The position numbers and the translations under genes are program-made. Shown piece by piece: positions 9,656 through 20,490 of a stretch of 64,000 nucleotides of DNA; the first letter of the stretch is position 1, and each line of letters begins with the position of its first letter. The notes beneath the pieces were generated by a model. That model searched no databases, was not told the origin of the DNA, and saw only the letters and a program-made list of their open reading frames with translations. The stretch is from Alteromonas macleodii ATCC 27126 (GTDB lineage: Bacteria; Pseudomonadota; Gammaproteobacteria; Enterobacterales; Alteromonadaceae): NCBI RefSeq assembly GCF_000172635.2, contig NC_018632.1, positions 930,001 to 994,000 on the forward strand, given 5' to 3'.

Positions 9656-10852
9656 CTACAGCGGCATCTGATTGATGAAAACGTCTTTAAAGAATTTTGG
9701 TAAGTTCAAACTAAACTCTTCGGGGCGAACGCCTGACACAATCTCATCGTCGTACTGACTTAAATCAACGCGTTTCACTTCATTGAAATGCTGCGACGTA
9801 ACGCTGTAAAAGGTCATAACGTGAGGGCTTACGGGGTCTTTAGGGTTGATTTTGCTAACAATACCTAATTTACCGCTCTTTAACCTCACCAAGGAGCCAA
9901 CAGGGTGCACGCCAATACACTGGATAAATTGTTTTACCAATTCTTGGTCTAAGTTCTCTGTCGCAGTTAGTCGCTTTAGCGCCTGAGTAGGCGTGATACT
10001 GTTTTTGTGCGTACGATTAGATGTCATGGCATCGTATGCATCCACAATGGCAGCAATACGCGCGAACTCTGAGATTTCGTCACCAACCAATCCTCTCGGG
10101 TAGCCGCTTCCATCGACGCGCTCGTGGTGCTCTTCAATGATGCGTAGCGATAGGTCAGAAATATCGCCACACTGTTCAACTAGGTCAGCACCAATTTCAA
10201 CGTGAGTTTTCATCACTTCCCAATCATCACTGGAAAATTCGCCTGTATTATTGCGAATTTCATCTGGCAGGGAAGACATGCCGATATCCATCAATAGGGC
10301 ACCTAAACTCACTTGCTCTGTGGTATCTCTGTCATAGCCAAGAAACTCACAGAAAATGCCGCTTAGTACACTGCAATTAATACTGTGCTCAAGAAGGTAC
10401 TGGTCGGTATCCTTGATCATAGTCAGGCAGCTCAGCGCATCTTTATTATCAAATACACTTTCGATCAGGCTTTGCGATAGCGACTCCATGGGAGACAAAT
10501 CTTTTACCGCCCCATTTTTAAGCGACTTTAAAAAGCTGCTTTGAATGGCAATTGCGCTGCTGTAAAGCTCGTTGGCTTCGTTAATTGAATCACGACCCAC
10601 TGGCTTAACAACCGGTTTAGTCACTTCAGGCTCTTTTTCTTTAGCTGGCTCGGTTGGTACAGCTGGCTCGGGCAGCTTAGATTTCGCAAGATCTACTTCG
10701 ACGCTTAAAATACCTTTCGATTTTAGACTATCAATAATGGCTTGGGTTTTCACAATGCCTTTAGAGCGCATTTTAAGTGAACCTGTTTGTTCAAGTACTT
10801 GATTGACGTACATTCCTGGCTGCAAATCATCAATGGGTACCTGTTCTAGCAT
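9656..10852 (-). CDS. DUF3391/HD-GYP domain protein, possibly degenerate c-di-GMP phosphodiesterase
   Basis: The 398-residue protein has an N-terminal DUF3391 domain (IDDLQPGMYV... SVEVD) and a C-terminal HD-GYP domain with HHERVDGSGYP and VDAYDAMTSNR. HD-GYP enzymes hydrolyse c-di-GMP to pGpG/GMP. In the first metal motif the usual HDIGK is MDIGM (bases 10277-10291), so the conserved His is Met; the other metal ligands I can place (EHS, THVEIG, EHH, VDAYDA) are present. It may be a weak enzyme or a c-di-GMP sensor. The start at 10852 is preceded by AGGAGA at good distance; a longer frame to 10891 is unlikely. It converges on the gspB-like gene. Confidence 0.88.
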   Translation of the reverse strand: MLEQVPIDDLQPGMYVNQVLEQTGSLKMRSKGIVKTQAIIDSLKSKGILSVEVDLAKSKLPEPAVPTEPAKEKEPEVTKPVVKPVGRDSINEANELYSSAIAIQSSFLKSLKNGAVKDLSPMESLSQSLIESVFDNKDALSCLTMIKDTDQYLLEHSINCSVLSGIFCEFLGYDRDTTEQVSLGALLMDIGMSSLPDEIRNNTGEFSSDDWEVMKTHVEIGADLVEQCGDISDLSLRIIEEHHERVDGSGYPRGLVGDEISEFARIAAIVDAYDAMTSNRTHKNSITPTQALKRLTATENLDQELVKQFIQCIGVHPVGSLVRLKSGKLGIVSKINPKDPVSPHVMTFYSVTSQHFNEVKRVDLSQYDDEIVSGVRPEEFSLNLPKFFKDVFINQMPL

Positions 10853-11198
10853 TATCTCTCCTGTGAGGCACAACGTTGCCATAGCCTTCAATTACAATAG
10901 AAACGAATAGTACGATATTCCAGTGAAAAAAGTGAGGAGTTTATTAGTCTTTAGTATAGCTAGAGTTGGCGAATGTAGGATTACCGAATTCGTGAGAAAA
11001 CGCGTGACGTGTAAATGTGCCGAGAAGTTGCTTATGGCTCAAATCAGGTGAACTGATATTTTTATTGCGGATTGGTATTAGGCGTCTTGATGCGAAGTTA
11101 AGGTAGAGGCATAGATGAGAGAAATAAACAGGGTGCCATCTCGCGACAGCACCCATGTGTCATGCTAGGGCGTTGTTAAGCGCTAAAGCCCCACGCTT
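10853..11198. other. Intergenic region between HD-GYP gene and leuD
   Basis: I see no convincing gene here. A 70-codon minus-strand frame at 10944-11156 has no ribosome site and an unnatural composition. The right part contains the probable leu operon terminator. The left part presumably holds the promoter of the HD-GYP gene, but I cannot pick out clear boxes. Confidence 0.5.
11125..11155 (-). terminator. Possible terminator of the leuABCD operon
   Basis: Read on the minus strand, GGGTGC and GCACCC (11131-11136 with 11149-11154) pair around a 12-base loop that itself holds the TCGCGA palindrome, and a TGTTTATTTC tail follows. It lies 45 bases after leuD. The stem is short, so confidence is modest. 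Confidence 0.45.
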
Positions 11199-11804
11199 TT
11201 ACAACCACGCGGGCTGTTTATCTTCGAAGGCTTCTATAGCACTTGTGAGTTCAAGCGTTTGACCGATAGCATCTAAGCCTTTAATAAGGTTGTTTTTGTG
11301 ATGCTCAGCAATATCGAAGCTGAAGCTTGTATCGTTAAAACTTACTGTTTGCGCTGGAAGATCAACGGTGATCTTAGTTGCCGGGTCTGCCTTCACTGCA
11401 GCAAACAAAGCGTCCATTTGCTCGCTTGATAATGCCACAGGCACTAGCTGATTATTAATGCAGTTGCCGTAAAAAATATCAGCAAAGCTGGTGGCAATAA
11501 CCGTTTTAAATCCAAAGTCGGCAAGTGCCCACGGCGCGTGTTCTCGGCTTGATCCACAACCAAAGTTTTCGCGAGCTAGCAACAGACTCGCACCTTTGTG
11601 CTCAGGCTTATTCAGCGCGAACGCTGGGTTTGGCTCTTTCTCTTCTAAATCCAAATAACGCCAGTCGTGAAACAAATGTTTGCCGTAGCCAGCACGTGTT
11701 ACGCCAGTTAGAAACTGTTTTGGAATAATTTGGTCGGTATCGACATTGGCCTGATCAAGCGGCGCAGCAATGCCTGTGTGTTGTGTAAAACCTTGTTCAG
11801 ACAT
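11199..11804 (-). CDS. leuD: LeuD, 3-isopropylmalate dehydratase small subunit
   Basis: The 201-residue subunit pairs with LeuC to isomerise 2-isopropylmalate to 3-isopropylmalate. It has the swivel-domain features of the family: the [11 protein letters not shown] segment near the N-terminus and the [14 protein letters not shown] loop that contacts substrate. Its length matches E. coli LeuD (201). It is the last gene of the operon, 3 bases after leuC. It is intact, unlike leuC. Confidence 0.95.
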   Translation of the reverse strand: MSEQGFTQHTGIAAPLDQANVDTDQIIPKQFLTGVTRAGYGKHLFHDWRYLDLEEKEPNPAFALNKPEHKGASLLLARENFGCGSSREHAPWALADFGFKTVIATSFADIFYGNCINNQLVPVALSSEQMDALFAAVKADPATKITVDLPAQTVSFNDTSFSFDIAEHHKNNLIKGLDAIGQTLELTSAIEAFEDKQPAWL

Positions 11805-11807
11805 AAG

Positions 11808-13207
11808 TTACTCCTGATAATCTCTAACGTCAGCAAAGCGACCGGTAATTGCAGCAGCGGCAGCCATTGCTGGGCTTACCAAGTGAGTGCGCGCCCCACG
11901 GCCTTGACGGCCTTCAAAGTTACGGTTACTGGTAGAGGCACATCTATCGCCTGCCACTAGCTTGTCGTCATTCATACCAAGGCACATAGAGCAACCTGGC
12001 AAACGCCACTCAAAGCCAGCATCGATAAAGATTTTATCTAAGCCTTCTGCTTCAGCTTGGCGTTTAACGTTACCCGACCCTGGAACGACAATCGCAGTCA
12101 CTGAATCGGCGACTTTACCGTGCTTGGCGATTTGTGCCGCTGCGCGCATATCTTCAATACGACCGTTGGTACATGAGCCGATAAATACGTGGTTTACTGC
12201 AACGTCAGCAAGCTTTTCACCGGGTTTTAACCCCATATACTCAAGCGCTTTTACTGCGCTCTCTTTTTCAATCGGGTCACTGAAGTCTTCAGGGGCAGGT
12301 ACCGGTGTGTTTACGCCAATAACCTGGCCTGGGTTAGTGCCCCACGTAACCTGAGGAGCGATATCTGCCGCTTCAAGTTCAACCACAGTGTCAAAGGTTG
12401 CGCCCTCTTCGGTATAAAGGGTTTCCAATAAGCGACAGCGTCTTCCCAGTCTTGACCCTTAGGTGCGTATTCACGGCTTTCAAGGTAGGCGAAGGTTTTC
12501 TCGTCTGGTGCAACAAGACCAGCTTTCGCGCCAGCTTCAATACTCATGTTGCACACCGTCATGCGCTCTTCCATGCTTAAACCGCGGATAGCTTCACCTG
12601 CATATTCAATGACATGGCCAGTAGCGCCGGCGTGGCCAATTTTGCCGATAATGGCAAGAATAATGTCTTTTGCGGTAATACCAACAGGAAGCTTGCCATT
12701 TACGTTGATAAGCATGCTTTTCGCGCGGCTTTGTTTCAACGTTTGCGTTGCCAATACATGCTCTACCTGAGAGGTACCAATACCAAATGCCAGCGCACCA
12801 AATGCACCGTGGGTTGCAGTGTGTGAGTCACCACACACCACCGTCATACCAGGCTGAATTAGACCTAATTCAGGGCCCATAACGTGCACAATACCTTGCT
12901 TTTGGTGACCTACTGGAAATAGCTGAATGCCGTGTTCTTCACAGTTTTTTGCCAAGGTTTGTAGCTGAAGCGCATTGGCTGGTCCACAGGCATCAATTGC
13001 CAATGAACGGGTTGAAATGCTGTGATCCATAGTACCAACCGTGCGATCAGGGCGTCGTACTTTACGGCCTTTTTCATTAAGGCCAGCGAATGCCTGAGGT
13101 GACGTTACTTCATGAATTAAGTGACGGTCGATATAAATTAAGCTGTCTTCACCGATTTGGTCAATAATGTGGGCTTGCCACACTTTGTCATATAAGGTCT
13201 TGGCCAT
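11808..13207 (-). pseudogene. leuC: LeuC, 3-isopropylmalate dehydratase large subunit, single-base frameshift
   Basis: Two overlapping frames together give a full-length LeuC. Bases 12430-13207 encode the N-terminal part with the [21 protein letters not shown] motif, correct up to EDAVAYWK. The next frame (from about 12420 to 11808) continues as [15 protein letters not shown] and contains the IGSCTNGR and PGCSMCLGM motifs, which supply the 4Fe-4S ligands. Adding one A to the coding-strand run TGGAAA (plus-strand TTT at 12422-12424) restores a 466-residue protein, the exact E. coli length. As given, the product loses the cluster ligands and should be inactive. A sequencing error in a homopolymer is a real alternative, since everything else is conserved. 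Confidence 0.9.
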
Positions 13208-13216
13208 GAGGTTGTT

Positions 13217-14314
<1,098 letters not shown>

Positions 14315-15874
14315 TTATACTCCTGCAACGCGTTCTTGTTGATTTTTTTGCTGATCAATTTGATCGGCTAAATATGTGTTGTTTAATACAAAGATAAGGG
14401 CTTTAACGCCGGCTTCCACAATATCTGTAGCCAAGCCGATTCCATGGAAACGACGGCCTTTATATGTAGCGATAACGCTCACTTGCGCCAAAGCGTCGGC
14501 ACCTTCACCTTTTGAATCTAATTTAAAGTCGACAACTTCTAAATCTTCGTGACCTAGTATAGACATGATGGCCTTATAAGCCGCATCTACCGGGCCGTTT
14601 CCAATACTAGACTGGGTAATCTCTTCAGTGCCCACTTTCATTTTAACGGTAGCACTTGGAATGATTTCACGGCCTGAATTAGCTTGAAGATAAAGCAACT
14701 GGAAGTGTGCTTGGTCGTGTTTTTGCTTATCGAAGAACAACAAGGCTTCAAGGTCGTAATCGTATACTTGGCCTTTTTTATCCGCTAACTTTAAGAATGC
14801 GTCATACACCGCTTCTAAGTCATAGTCTTCGGTTTTATAGCCAAGTTCGGTTAAGCGATGCTTAATCACATGACGGCCAGAACGTGACGTTAAGTTTAGG
14901 TTGTTCTTATTAATACCCACACTTTCTGGAGTCATAATTTCATAGGTATTTTGCGCTTTTAAGACACCGTCTTGGTGAATACCAGATGAATGGCTAAACG
15001 CATTTGCGCCAACAATGGCCTTGTTTGATTGAACTGGCATATTACAAAGCTGGCTGACTAGCTTAGATGTGCGCGATATTTCGGTAGAATTAATGTTAGT
15101 TTCAAAGCCCAACATGTTCTTACGGGTTTGCAAGATCATAGCAATTTCTTCAAGTGAAGCATTACCAGCACGCTCGCCAATACCGTTTATCGTACATTCA
15201 ACCTGTCTGGCACCTTGCTCAACAGCTGCTAATGAATTTGCTACCGCTAAGCCCAAGTCGTTGTGACAATGCACTGAAATGGTTGCTTTATCGATATTTG
15301 GAACGCGATTAAACAATTGCTGAATAATACCGCCAAACTCTGTAGGTGTTGTGTAGCCTACGGTGTCCGGAATATTCACCGTCGTCGCGCCAGCGCTAAT
15401 AGCGGCTTCAACCATTCGGCATAGGTAATCAATATGGGTACGCCCCGCATCTTCACAGGAAAACTCTACATCGTCAGTATACTTACGTGCATGTTTCACC
15501 GCGGCTACGGCCATATCTACAATTTCATCTTGTGACTTGCGAAGCTTGGCACCTACGTGAATCTCTGACGTTGCGATGAAGGTGTGAATTCTGAATTGCT
15601 CAGCAACGCTTAATGCTTGTCCGCATGCATCAATATCACCCGGCAATGCGCGAGATAGGCCACAAACGATGGAGTTCTTAACTTCTTTGGCAATCATTTG
15701 TACAGAGCGAAAATCGCCGGGTGAAGAGACAGGAAAGCCTGCCTCAATGATGTCAACGCCTAACCGTTCGAGCGCCAGCGCGATCTGCAATTTCTCTTTG
15801 GCACTTAGACTTGCAGGTAAGGCCTGCTCGCCGTCTCGCAATGTGGTATCAAAGATCTTCACTTGATTTGTCAT
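14315..15874 (-). CDS. leuA: LeuA, 2-isopropylmalate synthase
   Basis: The 519-residue enzyme condenses acetyl-CoA with 2-ketoisovalerate, the committed step of leucine synthesis. [10 protein letters not shown] opens the TIM barrel, with the metal-binding [10 protein letters not shown] and [14 protein letters not shown] motifs; the C-terminal 130 residues ([13 protein letters not shown]... [16 protein letters not shown]) form the leucine-binding regulatory domain. Its stop is directly followed by the leuB start. It is preceded by a leader peptide gene and an attenuator, so expression should depend on charged leucine tRNA, while activity should be feedback-inhibited by leucine. Confidence 0.96.
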   Translation of the reverse strand: MTNQVKIFDTTLRDGEQALPASLSAKEKLQIALALERLGVDIIEAGFPVSSPGDFRSVQMIAKEVKNSIVCGLSRALPGDIDACGQALSVAEQFRIHTFIATSEIHVGAKLRKSQDEIVDMAVAAVKHARKYTDDVEFSCEDAGRTHIDYLCRMVEAAISAGATTVNIPDTVGYTTPTEFGGIIQQLFNRVPNIDKATISVHCHNDLGLAVANSLAAVEQGARQVECTINGIGERAGNASLEEIAMILQTRKNMLGFETNINSTEISRTSKLVSQLCNMPVQSNKAIVGANAFSHSSGIHQDGVLKAQNTYEIMTPESVGINKNNLNLTSRSGRHVIKHRLTELGYKTEDYDLEAVYDAFLKLADKKGQVYDYDLEALLFFDKQKHDQAHFQLLYLQANSGREIIPSATVKMKVGTEEITQSSIGNGPVDAAYKAIMSILGHEDLEVVDFKLDSKGEGADALAQVSVIATYKGRRFHGIGLATDIVEAGVKALIFVLNNTYLADQIDQQKNQQERVAGV

Positions 15875-15897
15875 GACGCTCTCTCAGTTGAATAGTT

Positions 15898-15929
15898 AAA
15901 AAAAAACCCGTGCTTGGCACGGGTTTTTG
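15898..15929 (-). terminator. leu operon attenuator (intrinsic terminator)
   Basis: On the minus strand ACCCGTGC (from 15924-15917) pairs with GCACGGGT (from 15913-15906) across a 3-base loop and runs into nine Ts, a strong intrinsic terminator located between the leader peptide and leuA. The sequence GCACGGGT also occurs at the end of the leader peptide gene (minus strand, 15963-15956), so it can take the same 5' arm and prevent the terminator. Confidence 0.9.
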
Positions 15930-15953
15930 TGAAATTAAATCGCTGGTCGCAAT

Positions 15954-16013
15954 CTACCCGTGCAGTCTGGCTGCCATAAGGAGTAGAGATAGAAGAAGGA
16001 AACGAATACGCAT
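15954..16013 (-). CDS. leuL: leu operon leader peptide (LeuL-like)
   Basis: A 19-codon frame encodes MRIRFLLLSLLLMAARLHG and stops. Seven of the 19 residues are Leu, six of them in the LLLSLLL block, the hallmark of a leucine attenuation leader. It lies downstream of a good promoter and upstream of the attenuator hairpin. The last codons, His-Gly-stop, lie in the GCACGGGT segment that can pair with the terminator's 5' arm. A ribosome finishing the peptide would cover this segment and allow termination; one stalled at the Leu codons would leave it free. The ribosome site is weak (AAAGAAA). Confidence 0.9.
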   Translation of the reverse strand: MRIRFLLLSLLLMAARLHG

Positions 16014-16047
16014 TTGTTATTTCTTTGCTGACCAAGTTGATAGCGAC

Positions 16048-16076
16048 AATGTACCCATGTGGCATGAAGAGGTCAA
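16048..16076 (-). promoter_or_regulatory. Promoter of the leu operon
   Basis: On the minus strand TTGACC (16076-16071) and TACATT (16053-16048) are separated by 17 bases, close to the sigma-70 consensus. The start of transcription would be near 16041, about 28 bases before the leader peptide start. Confidence 0.75.
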
Positions 16077-16321
16077 CCATTGTTTACAATAATGAGTATA
16101 TTTTTCGTGTATAAATACTTTCTTTTAATTATTTAGGATATGTGTCCTAAAGATCTTAGTCTGAGAGCAACGTGACCAGTAACTACAGCCATTTATGAGG
16201 GGCTTAATTTACTATATATGATGTTGGTTAGGATGTTTGTACTAAATTTTGTTGTGGAGATGCAAAAGAGGTTGTGGTTTTTATGCGAATATACTGGGTT
16301 TTTATTCTTTTTGGGGCGTTG
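16077..16321. other. Intergenic region upstream of the leu promoter
   Basis: AT-rich sequence between the leu promoter and the 3' end of the hypothetical gene at 16322. I see no gene, no clear terminator and no repeats here. Confidence 0.4.
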
Positions 16322-17044
16322 TTACCTATTAAGCAGCGTAAAGTTCTTCCAGTTGATTTGAGTAGATAAGCGCATTTCGCGAAGGGATAAGGCACGTGGT
16401 GAACGCTTGGATTTAAAGCTCCATGCGTGGCCACAGCATGCAGCGGTCATTATCGCCTTTGAAGGCCGCAGCAGTATTTTGTTTTGAACTGAAAGTGCCG
16501 TGGCCGCTTCCATTTCATCGCGTAGTGGAGTTGAAGAAATGCACTCCCCTGAATTGGCAAACCATCCATTTTTGTTCAGATGGAGCTGGGTATTGTCTTG
16601 GTTTACCATATCAATGGAATCAAGCTCAATGTGAGAGCCTTCCATATTTAAAATTAAAACAGGTACAACAAGACCATACCTACCGTTTTTTCTATACCAC
16701 GCTTCTCGCTTTTCTACATCGTCTAAATGATTAATGCCGGGGCACTTTGCAGATTGCTTGGCATACCAACTTCCATTATGGGTATCTGTTTTTAGCGGGG
16801 ATGGATTGTTTGCGATGCCATTACTAATCATATATCGAGCAATAGCTTTCACGTGATAAGGAAGCCCGCCCATTCGACGCTTTAGCAGCGATAGGTTTTT
16901 TATCTCGCTATGAGCTAGAGAGACGATTTCTCTTTCATACAGAGCAGTACATATTTCATTGAATTGAGGGTGGCTTCCGCCTAACTCTCCCGATTCGCTA
17001 AAAAAGCCTGCTTGAGATCGAGAAGAAGGTTTCTCTGCTGTCAT
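16322..17044 (-). CDS. Hypothetical protein, unrecognised
   Basis: The 240-residue frame starts at the ATG at 17044, directly after a GTG that the frame could also use. I do not recognise a family. The protein has no signal peptide or membrane segment. The middle (about 95-180) has alternating charged and hydrophobic residues with a KNGRYGLVVPVLILNM strand, and the region near 200 holds a TAACCGHAW motif with adjacent cysteines. The last 30 residues are basic. Codon use looks natural, so it is likely real. It reads towards the leu promoter and is separate from the alginate genes on the right. No function is assigned. Confidence 0.55.
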   Translation of the reverse strand: MTAEKPSSRSQAGFFSESGELGGSHPQFNEICTALYEREIVSLAHSEIKNLSLLKRRMGGLPYHVKAIARYMISNGIANNPSPLKTDTHNGSWYAKQSAKCPGINHLDDVEKREAWYRKNGRYGLVVPVLILNMEGSHIELDSIDMVNQDNTQLHLNKNGWFANSGECISSTPLRDEMEAATALSVQNKILLRPSKAIMTAACCGHAWSFKSKRSPRALSLREMRLSTQINWKNFTLLNR

Positions 17045-17047
17045 CAC

Positions 17048-17536
17048 TTATCTGCACAAATTTTTGATTATTGAATAACCGTATCAAGAAACGGTAATAA
17101 GTGCCATATAGGCGCTTTAAAAGCTGGTATTGCTTTTTGTTTAGCAAGTTTGAGGCTTTAGCGATTACTCATTTCATGATGATTTATATTACCAATTTTT
17201 TTATGCGCAAAGGTGAGGGTGAAAAATTTCAATTACCAATTTCCATATAAGTGATAAATCATTAAGTCATTGTTAAATAATGACTTACTTTGTTTTTATG
17301 ACCTTAACAATATCAAATTATTAAAAAATAATTTGTTATTGGTAAGGTGTTGTTGTGATGATGTTAAGACCAATTGTTATTTTTGTTGTTGACCAATATG
17401 TGGAATTGATCTACTGTTTGTAACATCCTTGTAAAGTAGGTGTGAGGTAAATTTACAAGGCAGGTAAGTTGCAGATCAATTAAGCGGTAAGGAATGAGTG
17501 ATTAGACATTCCTCAATCCTTAAGAGGAAAACACAC
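17048..17536. promoter_or_regulatory. Promoter region of the first TonB receptor with several ATTGGTAA operator half-sites
   Basis: No gene is visible. The region is AT-rich and has exact ATTGGTAA copies (either strand) at 17189-17196, 17233-17240 and 17338-17345, plus two weaker ACCAAT copies at 17369-17374 and 17392-17397. The same octamer marks every promoter region of the alginate locus. I infer it to be the operator of the GntR-family regulator encoded at 30081. Start and -10/-35 boxes cannot be fixed by eye. Confidence 0.6.
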
Positions 17537-20490
17537 ATGGCACACAAATTATCTAAAATAACGCTTGCGGTACTTTCGGCTACGACACTAAGCCTTACCG
17601 CAACTACAAACGCGCAGGAATCTCAGCAAGAGTTAAATGAAGATGTAGAGGTAATTGAGGTATCTGGTATCCGAGCGTCACTCGCTAGCGCGATGAATGA
17701 AAAACGCTTCAAGAATAATCTTGTTGAAGTTATCGAAGCTGAAGATATTGGTAAGCTACCTGACCAAAACTTAGCGGAAGTATTGGAAATATTACTGGTA
17801 TCCAGATTACCCGTGAAGCTGGCGTGGGGACAGGCGTGCAGATTCGTGGTACCGATGCCAACCGCACCGAAATAAACGGGGTTTCAACTGTCGGTTCAGG
17901 CGCAGGTCGAAGCGGTATCGATTTTGAAGATGTTTCAGCGGCTATTATTGCTGGCTTAGAAGTGACTAAATCGCCAGACGCGAAAACGATTGAAGGCTCT
18001 GTAGGCGGTACGATTAACCTTAAAACTATTCGTCCTTTACAGCTTAATGAGCAGTTAGCAGCGTTTCGTGTGCAAGGCGAGAACAGTAGTTTAACCACTG
18101 ATAGCAACTTTCAACCTCGTATCTCGGGTACGTTTGGTGATAACTGGGATACCGATCACGGCACCATTGGTATTGTTATAAGCGGAAGCTATGCTGAACA
18201 AGACGTAACCGCGTTTCGACCTCGTGCTGATAGAGATAATATCATTACGTCGGATAGTGGCGTAGCGAGCGCTCAGTCTTTTGACTTTTTGCCAATTCAG
18301 TTTTTTGTTCAAGACTACGACAACTTCGAGTACGAAACTAAAAATCTAGTGGGCACTATAGAGTGGGCCCCGAACGATAATACTAAGTTCTTTTTTGACG
18401 CAATCATTAACGACCAAGAGCGTTTACAAGAAAGTTCGCGGGTGCAAGCGTCTGGGGTGAGTGCGCTTAACGATGTGTCAGTGCCTGATGAATTTGAAAC
18501 CATTAACTTTGGTTCATTGGGTGGTACAAACTTGGGCTCAATTCAAGCGGCGCTTCGCGGAGTTATTCCAGTTGATCTGGAAAATGACGATGACGATCCT
18601 AACTTACGCTTTTCTAGTGATACTAACTCTCGTGTAACGAAAAGCGAGATTTTCCGCTTAGGGGGAGAGTGGCAGGGCGAAAAGTGGAGCGTGTTTGCGG
18701 AGGTTGCCTCAACATCATCAGATACTACCACACCGAGTTTTAATACAACGCTTAACTTTATCAACCCAAATGCGCCTTTAGATGCTGGTGGCGCAAACGA
18801 TAATGCAGTGCCTTTCGCATATGACTTATCTGGTGGTGCATTAACGTTCGGTATTGCTGATGGGGCAGAATACGCGCCAACGGCAGAGCAATTACTTGAC
18901 CCAAACAACGTTGTGCTGCGTGATGTAAACATTGGTCGTGACACTACTGAAAACTTCGAAGATGCTTTCCGCGTCGATTTCACGTATTACGTCGACACTA
19001 TGGTTACGTCCGTTGATTTTGGTTATCGCTACAACAAATCAGGTAGTAAGCGTGAAGAGATAGGAAATAATGTAAATCTTCGGTCTATGGAAGATAGCCC
19101 GAGAGGTAGTTTATTTAGCGAGCTTTTAGTCGCTGGTCCTGACAACTTTAACGATGCTGATGGGCGTGAGCTCTATGTGGCTGATTTTCTTCTTATAGAT
19201 CCCGAACAAGTATCGTCTAATCCCGATGCTGTTTTAGCTGCACTTCAACAAGCGCTAGAAACTCATGGTTCTGGCGAAACATTAGATGAACCAACATCAA
19301 GTTCAACGGGCTTCTTTGATATTGAAGAGGAAACTCACGCTTTATACGCACAAGCAAATTTTGAATACGAAATGTTCCGCGGTAACTTCGGTGTTCGCTA
19401 CTTACAAACAGACGTAACTTCTGTAGGCAACTCAGTAACGGTTGATGAAAATGGTGATGAGCTTGTTTCACGCGTTACTAACAACGGCGATTACGACTTT
19501 ATCCTTCCTCGTTTCAATCTAGTTGCAGATGTTACGGATGACATTGTACTAAGGTTTGGTGCTGGCAAAGACATTCGTCGCCCTAATTTTAACGACCTTT
19601 CGACATCGGTAACCTTCAGCACAAGTCCTAACCCAAATGTGGCTATTGGAAACCCTAACCTAACGCCTGAAGAAGTAATTTCTTATGACCTAGCAGCTGA
19701 GTGGTACTTTGCTGAAGCCAGCGTTATTAGTGTAGGGATTTTCCACAAAACTCGAAAAGATCTATTCGTAGATCAAATTGTGAGTGCAGCAGAAGATCCA
19801 GTAACAGGGTATCGAGACCTAACAGACCCTTGTGAAGGTGGTGGTATCTTCAATCCAATAGCAGATATCAACGTATTTGGTCCAAATCTTGGCACAGGCG
19901 TTTGTGTGGGCACAGAAACTAAAATTAACGATACAGGTGAAACAACCCAGAAAGGTATTGAATTTGCTGTTCAATATGACCTATCTGGTTTTGAAAGCGA
20001 GCTAGGTTGGGCTTCAGGTTTTGGCGTGCTTGCTAACTACACTATTCAGGAGTTCGACGGTGGTGAAGCTGAAAACATCGCGACAAGCCGAGCTGGCCAA
20101 GTTTTCGCAGCAACCACAGGAAACGATCAAGAGGTTAGTGCGGTTCAGGGTCTGTTAAATCTTTCTGAAAATGCCTACAACATTACGCTTTATTACGAGA
20201 AGTTTGGTCTATCTGCTCGCATGCGCTACACGTGGCGTGAAGCCTACCGTACAGATGACTTCGGAAGTACTTCTAGCTTCCCGTGGGGTTTCCCAGCGGT
20301 TCAGGCGGATCGTGGTCAGTTGAATGCAAGTGTGACTTACGATGTTAACGAAAACCTTAATATTGGTGTAGAGGCCGTAAACATCACTGAGTCTGAGGTA
20401 GAGCAGTACTGTGTTAACGAAGGTGCGCTTCTGTGCTTCCAAGGTCTGACTGACCGAAGAATCACTCTTGGTGCGAACTATCGCTTCTAA
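17537..20490 (+). pseudogene. TonB-dependent outer membrane receptor (alginate oligosaccharide uptake), single-base frameshift
   Basis: The first frame encodes a signal peptide (cleavage about after TTNA), a TonB-box-like VEVIEVSGIR and the beginning of the plug domain up to PDQNLAEVLE. Then the frame is lost. The second frame resumes as GTGVQIRGTDANRTEINGV, plug, and continues to a beta-barrel ending in GANYRF, the C-terminal aromatic signal. Adding one A to the run at 17787-17789 gives NITGIQITREAG, exactly the family's consensus, and a 984-residue protein. The start at 17537 has AGAGGAA upstream. The receptor would import oligosaccharides with TonB energy; the substrate is inferred from the locus. 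It may be a pseudogene or a sequencing error. Confidence 0.85.

Noticed and set aside
9934..9941. TTACCAAT copy inside the HD-GYP gene
   Set aside because: It is within coding sequence far from the alginate genes and is expected by chance.
10944..11156. 70-codon minus-strand frame upstream of leuD
   Set aside because: No ribosome site, odd composition, and it covers the probable leu terminator.
17498..17536. Upstream GTG start for the TonB receptor
   Set aside because: The ATG at 17537 has AGAGGAA ahead and begins the signal peptide; the added residues fit nothing.
17787..17789. Phase-variable receptor through a homopolymer
   Set aside because: A run of only three or four As is too short for frequent slippage; kept only as a remote option in the findings.
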